Counted from the stretch's first letter, positions 42,551 to 52,540 are shown. The stretch is DNA of 64,000 bases from Stieleria neptunia (GCF_007754155.1 NZ_CP037423.1:3658001-3722000), one strand, 5' to 3'. The notes: generated by a model not told the origin, from the letters alone. Program-made: numbers and translations.

Positions 42551-44371
42551 ATGAATGCCACCTCGATGCCTGCTGCCGCCAAGTCGCTCCCGGATCGCTG
42601 CGAGGTGTCACCGGACGATTGCTGGGATCTGTCCAGTTTGTTCGCCAGCGATGCCGAATGGGAAACCGCCTTTGCCGAGTTGGATTCCAAGCTCGACACG
42701 TATGAAACCTATCGCGGTCGGTTGGGTGAATCGGCGGCCACCTTGCTCGAGGCGTTGCAATTCGATTCGGATTTTTCACGCCAGGCCGAGCGTGTGGCGA
42801 TCTATTCGTTCTTGAAGACGACCGAAGATCAAGGCAACAGCGACTACCAGGCCATGAAGGCGCGGTTCCAGAATCTTGCCGTGCGTGCCAATCAGGCGGC
42901 AAGTTACGTCAGCCCGGAACTGCTGGCGATCGAACCGGAAAAAATGGACGCCTTGGTCGCCGATCCGTTGCTGGCTCCGTTTCAATTGCAGCTCACACGA
43001 TTGCTCCGCCAGCGACCGCACACGCTCGGTGACAAGGAGGAGCGTTTGTTGGCGATGCAGGGCGAAATGGCCTCGGCGGCGGGCAACGCGTTCCGCCAAC
43101 TCAACGACGTGGACCTGCGTTTCGGATCGATGGAAGACGCCGAGGGCAATGAGCAAGAGCTTTCGCACGCGACGTTCATTCAATTCCTGAACAGTTCGTC
43201 CAGGAAGGTGCGTCGCAACGCGTTCCATCAATACTACAAATCGTTCGGCGAACACGAAAACACCTTGGCCGCGACACTGGCCGGCAGCATTCATCGCGAT
43301 GTCTACTACGCCCGCGCCCGCAACCATGACAGTGCTCTGGCCGGCGCCTTGTTCCCCGACAACGTGCCCGTGGACGTCTATGACAACTTGATCGCCGCGG
43401 TCCGCGACTCGTTGCCCAGCGTGCATCAGTACTTTGACGTTCGTCGCCGCAAGATGGATCTGCCGGACATCCATGCCTATGACACCTATGTTCCGATCCT
43501 CAGTGACATGAAGAAGGAACACACGTGGGACCAGGCGGTCGAAGTGATGCTCGAATCACTCGCTCCGCTGGGCAGCGGATACACCGACACGCTCGCCGCA
43601 GGGATGAAAAATCGCTGGGCGGACCGCTACCCCAACCGCGGGAAACAAAGCGGCGCGTTCAGTTGCGGGTCGTTCGATGGCGAGCCCTACATCTTGATGA
43701 ATTTCAAGACCGATGTGCTGAACGATGTGTTCACGCTGACGCACGAAGCCGGCCACTCCATGCACAGCTGGTATTCGTCCAAGAACCAACCCTACCAGTA
43801 CTACGACTACACGATTTTTGTGGCCGAGGTCGCGAGCACCTTCAACGAGCAGTTGTTGACCGAGTACTTGCTGAAAAATGCCGCCAGCGACACCGAACGC
43901 GCGTACCTGATCAACAACGAACTGGACAGCATTCGGGCGACGGTCGTGCGTCAAACGATGTTCGCCGAATTCGAAAAGAAGACGCACGAGATGGCCGAGG
44001 CGGGTGAGCCGCTGACGGTCGCTTCGTTTCGGGCAACCTATCGCGAGCTGTTGGACGCCTATTTCGGTCCCGAATTCGTCGTCGACAAAGAGCTGGAATT
44101 GGAGTGTTTCCGGATCCCACACTTCTACCGCGCGTTCTACGTGTACAAGTACGCGACCGGATTGAGTGCTGCGGTTGCGCTTTCGCGGCGCGTGCTCGAG
44201 GGTGGCAAGGCCGAGTTGGACGACTACCTCAAATTCCTGTCGGGGGGATGCAGCAAAGATCCGCTCGATCTGCTGCGTGATGCGGGAGTCGACATGGCCA
44301 GCCCCGAGCCGGTCAAAACGACGTTGGCACGTTTCAAGACCCTGACCGAAGAGTTGGATCAGCTTCTTTGA
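42551..44371 (+). CDS. pepF: Oligoendopeptidase F (M3 family)
   Basis: 606 residues. The zinc motif HEAGHS has ligands His398 and His402 with catalytic Glu399; a downstream Glu in VAEVASTFNEQLL supplies the third ligand. PepF blocks WDLSSLF near the start, RKVRRNAFHQYYKSFGEHENTLAATLAGSIHRDVYYARAR, and YKYATGLSAAVALSRRVLEGG agree. It is a cytoplasmic peptidase that trims short peptides. The ATG at 42551 is chosen over a TTG at 42539. The glycosylase gene overlaps its stop. Confidence 0.93.
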   Translation: MNATSMPAAAKSLPDRCEVSPDDCWDLSSLFASDAEWETAFAELDSKLDTYETYRGRLGESAATLLEALQFDSDFSRQAERVAIYSFLKTTEDQGNSDYQAMKARFQNLAVRANQAASYVSPELLAIEPEKMDALVADPLLAPFQLQLTRLLRQRPHTLGDKEERLLAMQGEMASAAGNAFRQLNDVDLRFGSMEDAEGNEQELSHATFIQFLNSSSRKVRRNAFHQYYKSFGEHENTLAATLAGSIHRDVYYARARNHDSALAGALFPDNVPVDVYDNLIAAVRDSLPSVHQYFDVRRRKMDLPDIHAYDTYVPILSDMKKEHTWDQAVEVMLESLAPLGSGYTDTLAAGMKNRWADRYPNRGKQSGAFSCGSFDGEPYILMNFKTDVLNDVFTLTHEAGHSMHSWYSSKNQPYQYYDYTIFVAEVASTFNEQLLTEYLLKNAASDTERAYLINNELDSIRATVVRQTMFAEFEKKTHEMAEAGEPLTVASFRATYRELLDAYFGPEFVVDKELELECFRIPHFYRAFYVYKYATGLSAAVALSRRVLEGGKAELDDYLKFLSGGCSKDPLDLLRDAGVDMASPEPVKTTLARFKTLTEELDQLL

Positions 44372-45024
44372 GCCGGTCCCCACAACGCAAGCCGATTCGT
44401 CTGACCCAAAAGTCGCTTGCCGAGGGGGCGGTCCGGTTGGCCGAAGGGGATCCGGTGTTGCGAAAGATCCATCGTCGGTTGGGTCCGCCGCCGTTGTTGC
44501 GACGATCGGCGACGTACGCCACCTTCGTCCACATCATTCTCGAACAACAGGTCTCCGTCGAATCGGCCAAGGCGACCTTCGACCGCGTGGTCGGTATCTG
44601 CCGGGGTGAACTGAGTCCCCGCGCGGTCCGTGACTTGGCTGACCAACGATTGCGCGAATTGGGGTTCAGTCGCCAGAAAGCCCGCTACGCGCTCGCGTTG
44701 GCCGACGCCTGTCTTGCCGGTGACTTTGACGTCGACGCGTTGGCGCGATTGGACGATGAAACGGTTCGGTCGCAAATTGTCGCCCAGTTGGGGCTGGGGA
44801 ATTGGTCGGCCGATGTATTTTTGATGATGGCGCTGCAGCGGCCCGATATCCTGCCCCTGGGCGATTTGGCGCTGGTCAAGGGCATCCAGGAAATCGATCA
44901 GACCGAATACGAATCGGGTCAGCAAATTGCCGACCGTGCCGAATCGTGGCGGCCGCTGCGCAGTATTGCCACGCGAATGGTCTGGCAGTGGTATGTTCAT
45001 CAACGCGGACGCGATATCTTTTAG
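44368..45024 (+). CDS. DNA-3-methyladenine glycosylase II-like (HhH-GPD)
   Basis: 218 residues beginning with a TTG that overlaps the pepF stop (TTGA). Helix-hairpin-helix motif: ELGFSRQKARYALALADACLAG, then QLGLGNWSADVFLMMALQRPDILPLGDLALVKG, where the Asp of GDLALV sits at the catalytic position. SATYATFVHIILEQQVS is the usual entry helix. It removes alkylated bases from DNA. The AlkA N-terminal beta domain is absent, as in the short bacterial form. Confidence 0.87.
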   Translation: MSRSPQRKPIRLTQKSLAEGAVRLAEGDPVLRKIHRRLGPPPLLRRSATYATFVHIILEQQVSVESAKATFDRVVGICRGELSPRAVRDLADQRLRELGFSRQKARYALALADACLAGDFDVDALARLDDETVRSQIVAQLGLGNWSADVFLMMALQRPDILPLGDLALVKGIQEIDQTEYESGQQIADRAESWRPLRSIATRMVWQWYVHQRGRDIF

Positions 45025-45070
45025 ATGCCTGCCGGGACAGATCCCGGCCTACTCTTTGTGATGGAAGCTC

Positions 45071-46657
45071 ATGACGAAGTTGACTTTTTGCGGGGCCGCC
45101 GGCACCGTCACCGGATCGTGTTCGTTGCTGGACACCGGCACGCATCGCTTTCTGATTGATTGTGGTCTGTTCCAAGGCAGCAAGACGACCCAGGAGTTGA
45201 ACTACCAGGATTTTCCGTTTGATCCCAAGTCGATCGACTTTTTGATCCTGACCCACGCGCACATCGACCATTCGGGGTTGTTGCCCAAGCTGGTCAAAAA
45301 TGGATTCAACGGACAGATTTATGCGACCGAAGCGACCTGTGACCTGTTGAAGTTCATGCTTCCCGATTCGGCGTACATCCAGGAATCGGGCGTCAAACGC
45401 CTGAACAAGAACTTGCGTCGCCGCGGTCGGCCGGCCGTCCAACCGATCTACACGATGCCGGATGCGGAATTGACACTGCAGCTGTTGAAACATCATGCGT
45501 ATGAAGAGTGGTTTTCGCCGCGTGATGGGATCCGCGTCCGATTCTGGAACGCGGGGCACCTGCTCGGTTCGGCTTCGGTGGAATTAACAATCACCGAGCC
45601 CGGTTCGCAGGAAGACCTTTCGCTGTTGTTTTCCGGTGACATCGGGCCGGAGGAAAAAGCGTTTCATCCCGAGCCGGATGCGCCGGTCGGTTACGACTAC
45701 ATCGTGTGCGAATCCACCTACGGCAACCGGGACCGCGACGATTACACGTTGGAGAATCGGCGCGAGGCACTCCGCGATGTCTTGACCACGGGGCTCAAGC
45801 GGGGAGGCAACGTCGTGATCCCTTCCTTCGCCGTCGAACGCAGCCAGGAATTGCTGCACGACATCGGTTTTTTGCTGACGCACGGTGAAATTCCCCAGTC
45901 CGACGTCTATCTGGATTCACCGTTGGCGAAGAAGGCGACGGAGGTGTTCATCAAACACGCCGGGGCGCTGCGGGACGTTGAAGTGGACGAAGCGAGATTG
46001 TTTCGTCACGAACGATTCCATTTGGTGCATTCGCTCGAGGAGAGTAAGGCGATCAATCGGATCAAGGGTGGCGCGATCATCATCTCCGCCAGCGGCATGT
46101 GTACCGCCGGTCGGATCAAGCATCACTTGATCAACAACATTTATCGCCCCGAGTGCACCGTCTTGTTTGTCGGCTATCAATCTCCGGGGACGCTGGGACA
46201 AATCATCTCCAGCGGTGCCAAGGAGGTCCGAATTCACGGCAAGTCGTACAAGGTGCGGGCGGACATTCGCAGGCTGGGCAATTATTCCGCCCACGCCGAT
46301 CGAGGCGAGTTGTTGGATTGGATCCAGAAGCGTTGCCCGATCACCGGCGGTTTGTTCCTCAATCATGGTGAAGACGATTCACGCCAGGAGCTGCGCGACA
46401 GGCTGGTCCAACGCGGATTGGACGGCGACCGGATCTACATGCCGCAGTTCGACGAATCGTTCGAATTGAGTGCCGGCACCAAGCCGCTTTCCAAGGGGAC
46501 GCCCAAGCCGCGTCTTGACGTCGCCCATGCGGCCCACGATTGGCACAACGACTACGCCGAATTCATGCTCGGGTTGACGACGAAGATTGAAAAATCGAGT
46601 GAAGACGAGCGCTATCAGTTGCTCAAACGGCTGAAAGAAACGCTCGGTAAAGTCTAG
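45071..46657 (+). CDS. MBL-fold beta-CASP nuclease (RNA-processing exonuclease family)
   Basis: 528 residues. The metallo-beta-lactamase motif THAHIDHSG has His62, His64, Asp66 and His67. LFSGDIGPEEKAF and CESTYGNRDRDDY follow, then the beta-CASP domain (AVERSQELLHDIGFLL, IIISASGMCTAGRIKHHL, VGYQSPGTLG) and the RMMBL end (FSAHAD-type segment GNYSAHADRGELLDWI). This is the CPSF/Ysh1-like family in bacteria, acting on RNA ends. A C-terminal extension of about 60 residues is unassigned. Confidence 0.92.
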   Translation: MTKLTFCGAAGTVTGSCSLLDTGTHRFLIDCGLFQGSKTTQELNYQDFPFDPKSIDFLILTHAHIDHSGLLPKLVKNGFNGQIYATEATCDLLKFMLPDSAYIQESGVKRLNKNLRRRGRPAVQPIYTMPDAELTLQLLKHHAYEEWFSPRDGIRVRFWNAGHLLGSASVELTITEPGSQEDLSLLFSGDIGPEEKAFHPEPDAPVGYDYIVCESTYGNRDRDDYTLENRREALRDVLTTGLKRGGNVVIPSFAVERSQELLHDIGFLLTHGEIPQSDVYLDSPLAKKATEVFIKHAGALRDVEVDEARLFRHERFHLVHSLEESKAINRIKGGAIIISASGMCTAGRIKHHLINNIYRPECTVLFVGYQSPGTLGQIISSGAKEVRIHGKSYKVRADIRRLGNYSAHADRGELLDWIQKRCPITGGLFLNHGEDDSRQELRDRLVQRGLDGDRIYMPQFDESFELSAGTKPLSKGTPKPRLDVAHAAHDWHNDYAEFMLGLTTKIEKSSEDERYQLLKRLKETLGKV

Positions 46658-46963
46658 TGCCGTAGCCATCCAGCTTTGGTGGGGGAAAAGGGGGCTGAAT
46701 TGCGTTGTCGCGACCCAAATCTATGAGGTCCAATGCCTTCGATGTTGGATCGCGACGGACGTGAATCTGCCCACGGATAACAGAGCGTACCCACGGATGT
46801 AGAACAGTCTGGGATCCGTGGGTTCGCCTTGCCATCGGTGGGTTCTCTTTTCGCGTCCGCCGCCACGACTTTCGAGATTCGTCGACATCCATTAAAAACA
46901 GGTTTCGCGCGGGTCCGATCGAACCTTTCCGTGGCATCCGCATTTCGCCAACCGAGTACCGCC
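46658..46963. other. Gene-free interval with family H CCCACGGAT repeats
   Basis: CCCACGGAT occurs at 46770 and 46790, and its complement ATCCGTGGG ends at 46822. The arms can pair into a small hairpin. In-frame sequence here could extend the next gene upstream but is not protein-like. Confidence 0.55.
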
Positions 46964-47929
46964 TTGAACGTCAGCGACTTTCTGGAACGACATTACCGTC
47001 ACTTCAATGCCCGGGAAACCCTGGCCGCGGCGCGGTCGTACAAAGAGCTGATCGAGCAGCGCGGTGGCCGGATGATGGTCACGCTCGCCGGCGCGATGAG
47101 CACGGGGGAATTGGGGTTGTCGCTGGCCGAGATGATCCGCCAGGGCAAGGTCCACGCGATCACGTCAACGGCAGCCAATTTAGAAGAAGACATCTTCAAT
47201 CTGGTCGCCCATGACGAGTACCGCGTGATCGAAAACTGGCGCGGATTGTCCGAGAGCGATGAAGAGGCGCTGTTGGAACAGGGCTTCAATCGCGTCACCG
47301 ATACCTGCATCCCCGAAACCGTGATGCGGCACATCGAAGGGCGATTGACCAAGCTTTGGCAACACGCCGCCGAGACCAACCAGCCCCGCACGCCGGCGGA
47401 GTTCATGTTTGAATTGCTGGACGATCCGGATCTGCCACAACACTTCCAAGTCCCGCGCGAAAACAGCTGGGTCGCGGCGGCCAAAGATGCCGGCATTCCG
47501 GTTTTCGTCCCCGGGGTCGAGGACAGCACGCTGGGCAATATTTTTACCGCCCGCGTCATCGATGGCACCGTCGCCGGGCACCATGCGATGAAGCCGGGGA
47601 CGGCGCAGCTGGAGAAATTGGCTGCCTGGTATCGCGAGAGCTGCCAGGAACATCCCATCGGATTCTTTCAAATCGGCGGCGGCATCGCCGGCGATTTCTC
47701 GATCTGTGTCGTCCCGATGATGCGGCAAGACCTGAAGGAGGACGTGCCGCTGTGGAGCTATTTCTGCCAGATCAGCGATGCCGAAACCAGCTATGGCGGT
47801 TACAGCGGGGCGGTGCCGAACGAAAAGATCACCTGGGAAAAACTCAGCCGCGAAACCCCCAAGTTCATGGTCCACAGCGACGCCTCGATCGTCGCGCCGC
47901 TGATCTTTGCGTACGTGCTGGGACTGTAG
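46964..47929 (+). CDS. Deoxyhypusine synthase-like protein
   Basis: 321 residues from a TTG at 46964 (LNVSDFLERHYRHFNAR), the point where similarity to relatives seems to begin; a GTG at 46931 is an alternative. Family blocks: MMVTLAGAMSTGELGLSLAEMIRQGKVHAITSTAANLEEDIFNLVAHDEY, RVTDTCIPE, FVPGVEDSTLGN, GGGIAGDFSICVVPMM and SYGGYSGAVPNEKITWEKLS. The last holds the Lys that forms the enzyme-imine in deoxyhypusine synthase. Bacteria lack eIF5A, so the substrate is more likely a polyamine, as for homospermidine-synthase-like relatives. Confidence 0.88.
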   Translation: MNVSDFLERHYRHFNARETLAAARSYKELIEQRGGRMMVTLAGAMSTGELGLSLAEMIRQGKVHAITSTAANLEEDIFNLVAHDEYRVIENWRGLSESDEEALLEQGFNRVTDTCIPETVMRHIEGRLTKLWQHAAETNQPRTPAEFMFELLDDPDLPQHFQVPRENSWVAAAKDAGIPVFVPGVEDSTLGNIFTARVIDGTVAGHHAMKPGTAQLEKLAAWYRESCQEHPIGFFQIGGGIAGDFSICVVPMMRQDLKEDVPLWSYFCQISDAETSYGGYSGAVPNEKITWEKLSRETPKFMVHSDASIVAPLIFAYVLGL

Positions 47930-47932
47930 GAA

Positions 47933-48062
47933 AACGCTGTGAAGCATTTTTTCCCTGTGTTTCTTTAGGTTATAGCGGCAGGGCGCGAGCCCTCCGGTTC
48001 TTCCTCTTTGCCACAACACCGGAGGGCTCGCGCCCTTCCGCTGAAAAATGCTTCACAGCGTA
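47933..48062. repeat. Family B palindromic element, full-length copy
   Basis: Terminal inverted arms AACGCTGTGAAGCATTTTT and AAAAATGCTTCACAGCGT enclose inner arms TAGCGGCAGGGCGCGAGCC and GGCTCGCGCCCTTCCGCTG. About 130 nt in all. It begins 3 nt after the stop of the deoxyhypusine synthase-like gene. The rest of the gap to the pyruvate carboxylase gene shows no gene. Confidence 0.85.
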
Positions 48063-48288
48063 GACTGTAGGAGTCCCGGCGCGGCGCGAATGTGACCACC
48101 GGCCTGTCCGCTGTCTACACTGTGATTTTTACGCCGGTGGGTCGGTCAGATTCGATCGGTGAGGGGTGCGCCCTGTCCTGTCGTACACCAGCAAATTCGC
48201 TAAATTGCTGGTCCGGCGACGGCTTTCACACGCCTCCAAGCGTTTTTTGCCATTACTAGAACCTGTTTTCCAGTTGGATTGCTTTTCG

Positions 48289-51200
48289 ATGACGATTCGG
48301 CCCTTTCGAAAATTACTGGTTGCCAACCGCAGCGAAATCGCGACGCGTGTCTTCCGAAGTGCCACGGAGCTTGGGATTCGGACCGTGGCGATTTATTCCT
48401 ACGAAGATCGATACGCCCTGCACCGGTTCAAAGCGGACGAGGCCTACCAGATCGGTGAACCGGGGGAGCCGATTCGGTCGTATTTGAACATCGATGCGAT
48501 TGTCGCGTTGTGCAAAAAACATGGCATCGATGCGGTTCACCCCGGCTATGGGTTTTTGTCCGAGCGGCCGGGGTTTGCCGAGGCCCTCACCGAGGCGGGG
48601 ATCGTGTTTGTCGGTCCCAGCGTTCGATCGCTCAATCAGCTCGGTGACAAGATGTCGGCCCGTGAGCTGGCCGAGAAAGCCGGCGTCCCGGTCTTGGGCG
48701 GGGAGAATAAGCCGCTGCGCGATCCGGACGCGGCGGTCGCGCTGGCGGAAACGCTGGGCTATCCGGTGATGCTGAAAGCGGCCCACGGCGGCGGCGGCCG
48801 GGGGATGCGGGTCGTCGCCTCGGCCGACGAGTTGCCGGCGGCGTTGGAAGCGGCGATGCGTGAATCCAAAACCGCCTTCGGCAGCGATGAAGTGTTCCTG
48901 GAACGCTTTGTCCAGCGCGCCCGACACATCGAAGTCCAAATCATCGGCGACGGCACCAACCTGGTGCACTTGTACGAACGCGATTGCAGCGTCCAGCGGC
49001 GGCATCAAAAAGTCGTCGAACTGGCGCCGGCCCCCAACTTGCCGCCCGAAGTCCGCGACGGTTTGTGCGAGGCGGCGTTGAAGATCGGCAAGGCGGTCGG
49101 GTCGGACGGTTCTTGCTATGAGAACGCCGGAACGGTCGAGTTTCTGTTGGATGTCGATTCCAACCAGTTCTTTTTCATCGAAGTCAATCCGCGGATTCAA
49201 GTCGAGCACACCGTGACCGAAGAAGTCACCGGGATCGACATCGTTCGCAGCCAGATTCTGATCGCGCAAGGACACAAACTGACCGATGAGGTGGTCGGGA
49301 TCGGTGCCCAGGAAAACATTCACACCACCGGGTTTGCGATGCAGTGCCGGGTGACCACCGAGGACCCCGCCAATCAGTTTCTGCCCGATTACGGCCGGAT
49401 CACCCACTATCGGTCGGCAGCCGGACTGGGAATCCGCTTGGACGCCGGCACCGCATTCAGCGGCGCGGTGGTCAACCCGTTTTACGATTCGATGTTGGTC
49501 AAGGTCACCGCACGGGCTCCGTCGTTGGCCGCCGCCGGCTCACGGATGGATCGTTGTCTGCAAGAATTTCGGATCCGCGGGGTCAAGACCAACATCCCGT
49601 TCCTGATGAAGTTGATCAATCATCCGATCTTTCTGGCCGGTGAAGCGACGACGCGGTTGATCGACACGACGCCGGAATTGTTTGAATTGCCCAAACGGCG
49701 CGACCGGGCCACCAAGCTGTTGAATTATCTGGCCGAAACCATCGTCAACGGCAACGAGTTGGTCGCCGGCCGTCCGGTCGCCACGCGACGGACGCCCGCC
49801 CCGATCCCCGAAGTCCCGCCCGTGGCGGACCCTCCCAAGGGGACCAAAGACATTTTCCGCGAGTCCGGCGTGGAAGGGCTGGTCAAGTGGATCGGACAGC
49901 AAAAGGGGCTGCTGCTGACCGACACGACGATGCGCGACGCCCACCAGTCGCTGTTGGCGACCCGCGTCCGCACCTATGACATGGTGCACATCGCACCAGC
50001 GTACGCGCACCACGCGTCTCAGCTTTTCTCGTTGGAAATGTGGGGCGGAGCGACGTTTGACACCAGTATGCGATTCTTGAAGGAGTCACCGTGGCAACGA
50101 CTGGCCGACCTGCGCGAAGCCGTTCCCAACATCTTGACGCAAATGTTGCTGCGGGCCAGCAACGCCGTCGGCTACACCAACTATCCCGACAACGTCGTGC
50201 GGTTGTTCGTGCGTGAAGCCGTCCAGGCCGGGATGGATGTCTTTCGTGTCTTCGACGCGCTGAACTGGGAACAGAACATGCGCGTGGCGATGGAGGCCGT
50301 GATCGAGGAAGGCGGGATTTGTGAAGCCTCGATCTGCTACACCGGCGATCTGCAAAACCCGCGACGCACCAAGTACGACTTGGCGTACTACATCAATCTC
50401 GCCAAACAGCTCGAAAAGATGGGCGCCCACTTGTTGGCCATCAAAGACATGGCGGGGCTGTTGAAACCCAAAGCGGCTGTCAAATTGATCCGGGCGTTGC
50501 GCGAGGAGATCGGAATCCCGATTCACTTGCACACTCACGATACCGCCGGCATCCAAGCGTCGACCATTCTGGCCGCCGCCGATGAAGGGCTTCAAATTGC
50601 CGATGCCGCCCTGGCGCCCTTGTCCGGCGGCACCAGCCAAGTGAACTTGAATTCGCTCGTCGAAGCCCTGCGCGACACCCCGCGTGAGAGTCCCTTGCGG
50701 ACCGAGGCGCTGACGAATTTGGCAACCTACTGGCAGGCGGCGCGTGAATTCTATATTCCCTTTGAAAGTTCTGTTTTGCCGGCGACCGGCGATTTGTATG
50801 AACACGAAATGCCCGGCGGGCAATACACCAACCTGTACCAACAGGCGCGTGCGTTGGGGCTGAGCGATCAGTGGGCCGAAGTTTGCAAGGCCTACGCGCA
50901 AGTCAACGCGTTGTTCGGGGACATCGTCAAAGTCACGCCGACCAGCAAGGCCGTCGGCGATATGGCGCTGTTCCTGGTCGCCAACGAAATGTCGGCCGAG
51001 GAAGTCCTGACCAGCGACAAATCATTGGCTTATCCGGCCAGTGTGCTCGATCTGATCGGCGGACGGATGGGCCAACCGCCGGGCGGATTCCCCGACGCGG
51101 TGATGAAGAAAATCTTGGGCGACGAACCGGCCGTGACCAACCGCCCCGGTGAATCCATGCCCGATGCCAACATCGAGACCGCCAGGAAAGAAGCCGCCGA

Positions 51201-51750
51201 GCTGATCGGTGAACCGGCCTGCGATCAATCGGCGGTGACCCATTTGTTGTACCCCAAGGTGTTTGCCGACTTTGCCACCCACCAACAGACCTACGGTGAT
51301 GTCGCCAAGTTGCCCACGCCGAATTTCTTGTACGGTCAGCAACACGGTGAAGAAATCGCCGTCGATATCGAAAAAGGAAAACGGCTGATCATCCGGTTCC
51401 TGACCGTCGGCCAACCGCACCCCGACGGCACGCGCACCGTGTTCTTCGAATTGAACGGCCAGCCGCGCGAAGTCACGGTCTATGACAAGTCCTTGGAACC
51501 GGAAACCAAAGCCGCGGTCAAAGCCGATCCCCGCGACGAAAATCAGGTGGCGTCCAGCATGCCGGGCATGGTGATTACCGTCGCCGTCGAAGAGGGCAGC
51601 AAGGTCAAGGAAGGTCAGAAGCTGATGGTGCTCGAAGCGATGAAGATGGAGACCACCGTCAACGCGCCGAAATCAGGCATCATCAAAACCATCCACGCAC
51701 CGCCGGGAACCCAAGTCGAAGCGGGCGACTTGTTGGCCATCATCGAGTAA
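48289..51750 (+). CDS. pyc: Pyruvate carboxylase
   Basis: 1153 residues from the ATG at 48289 (MTIRPFRKLLVANRSEIATRV). Order: biotin carboxylase with the Gly-rich ATP loop (AAHGGGGRGMRVV), then EVNPRIQVEHTVTEEVTG; the carboxyltransferase from about residue 543 (LLTDTTMRDAHQSLLATRVRT) with the metal-site LHTHDTAG; then the biotin carrier with Lys1119 in LEAMKMET. The single-chain layout is that of the tetrameric enzyme which makes oxaloacetate from pyruvate. In-frame codons upstream to 48166 are not homologous. Confidence 0.96.
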   Translation: MTIRPFRKLLVANRSEIATRVFRSATELGIRTVAIYSYEDRYALHRFKADEAYQIGEPGEPIRSYLNIDAIVALCKKHGIDAVHPGYGFLSERPGFAEALTEAGIVFVGPSVRSLNQLGDKMSARELAEKAGVPVLGGENKPLRDPDAAVALAETLGYPVMLKAAHGGGGRGMRVVASADELPAALEAAMRESKTAFGSDEVFLERFVQRARHIEVQIIGDGTNLVHLYERDCSVQRRHQKVVELAPAPNLPPEVRDGLCEAALKIGKAVGSDGSCYENAGTVEFLLDVDSNQFFFIEVNPRIQVEHTVTEEVTGIDIVRSQILIAQGHKLTDEVVGIGAQENIHTTGFAMQCRVTTEDPANQFLPDYGRITHYRSAAGLGIRLDAGTAFSGAVVNPFYDSMLVKVTARAPSLAAAGSRMDRCLQEFRIRGVKTNIPFLMKLINHPIFLAGEATTRLIDTTPELFELPKRRDRATKLLNYLAETIVNGNELVAGRPVATRRTPAPIPEVPPVADPPKGTKDIFRESGVEGLVKWIGQQKGLLLTDTTMRDAHQSLLATRVRTYDMVHIAPAYAHHASQLFSLEMWGGATFDTSMRFLKESPWQRLADLREAVPNILTQMLLRASNAVGYTNYPDNVVRLFVREAVQAGMDVFRVFDALNWEQNMRVAMEAVIEEGGICEASICYTGDLQNPRRTKYDLAYYINLAKQLEKMGAHLLAIKDMAGLLKPKAAVKLIRALREEIGIPIHLHTHDTAGIQASTILAAADEGLQIADAALAPLSGGTSQVNLNSLVEALRDTPRESPLRTEALTNLATYWQAAREFYIPFESSVLPATGDLYEHEMPGGQYTNLYQQARALGLSDQWAEVCKAYAQVNALFGDIVKVTPTSKAVGDMALFLVANEMSAEEVLTSDKSLAYPASVLDLIGGRMGQPPGGFPDAVMKKILGDEPAVTNRPGESMPDANIETARKEAAELIGEPACDQSAVTHLLYPKVFADFATHQQTYGDVAKLPTPNFLYGQQHGEEIAVDIEKGKRLIIRFLTVGQPHPDGTRTVFFELNGQPREVTVYDKSLEPETKAAVKADPRDENQVASSMPGMVITVAVEEGSKVKEGQKLMVLEAMKMETTVNAPKSGIIKTIHAPPGTQVEAGDLLAIIE

Positions 51751-51787
51751 CGCATGCCAATGACATCGACACCAAACGACGTGTTTT

Positions 51788-51992
51788 TTGTGAGCGGCAG
51801 GGCGCGAGCTCTCCGGTCGTTCGAGATGTTTTCAAGCTGCAACCGGACGGCTCGTGGCCCGTCGATTTTGTGAGCCGCGACGCGTAAGCGGCCGGGCATC
51901 CAGGCGCCCGCCCGAAGCCTTACGGCCAGCGGCTCACCATTGCCTCGACCAATCCCACGCAACCGATAGCCCGCTCGTGCCGTTCCGCTAAC
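51788..51992. repeat. Family B element interrupted by a second palindromic element
   Basis: The left part (GAGCGGCAGGGCGCGAGCTC ... AACCGGACGGCTCGTG) and the right part (GCTCGTGCCGTTCCGCTAAC) together make a family B element. Between them (51857-51972) lies another element with arms GTGAGCCGCGACGCGTAAGC and GCCTTACGGCCAGCGGCTCAC. GCTCGTG is present on both sides (51850-51856 and 51973-51979), as expected of a 7-bp target duplication. Confidence 0.75.
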
Positions 51993-52058
51993 CCCTTGCG
52001 TGCCAAACGGCTGATCCCGAGTAGAATCGAAGGAATGAAAACCGTCGAGAATCTCCGT

Positions 52059-52529
52059 ATGAACACGCGTCTGAAGCGAACACTGCCAGATCCGCTGTCT
52101 CGTTGCATACTGCTGGCGGTGTTTGCCGCCCTCCTGTCCGGCGCAGCCGCTGCCGAAGAATTGCCCCCCATCGAATCGGTCGATGCGGCGACTCGCTCGA
52201 TGTGGCTGATCGATGGTGTCGTCGTCGACTCGGTCAGCTCCGAGCCGATCCCCGACTTCACCGTGACGCCGGGATCCCTGTCGACCGACGACGCGGGGCG
52301 GTCGACGGTACGATGGCGCGATAATTTGAAACGGGAAATGATAGCCGGACGCCTGCGTTGGCCGCGGACCAGCGGATTTTCCGTGATGCGTTTTCAAGTG
52401 ACCGCAGACGGGTATCGCCCGGCCGTGACGCAACGCATTTGGCGCGGCGGCCCGCACACCCAAATCAAGGTCCGGCTGGTTCCGGTTGACGAGGCCCAGA
52501 CGAAGGCATCCCAAGCACTGGCTCCCTAG
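52059..52529 (+). CDS. Small secreted protein with carboxypeptidase-regulatory-like domain
   Basis: 156 residues from the ATG at 52059 (a closer in-frame ATG to the GAAGGA site lies at 52035). A signal peptide (RTLPDPLSRCILLAVFAALLSGAAAAEE) leads into a short beta-sandwich: LIDGVVVDSVSSEPIPDFTVTPG, FSVMRFQVTADGYRPAVTQRI, HTQIKVRLVPVD. This is the pattern of Ig-like regulatory domains that often accompany sulfatases and carboxypeptidases. No catalytic part is present. It may be a surface-assembly or binding protein. Confidence 0.65.
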   Translation: MNTRLKRTLPDPLSRCILLAVFAALLSGAAAAEELPPIESVDAATRSMWLIDGVVVDSVSSEPIPDFTVTPGSLSTDDAGRSTVRWRDNLKREMIAGRLRWPRTSGFSVMRFQVTADGYRPAVTQRIWRGGPHTQIKVRLVPVDEAQTKASQALAP

Positions 52530-52540
52530 CGATCGGTTCG

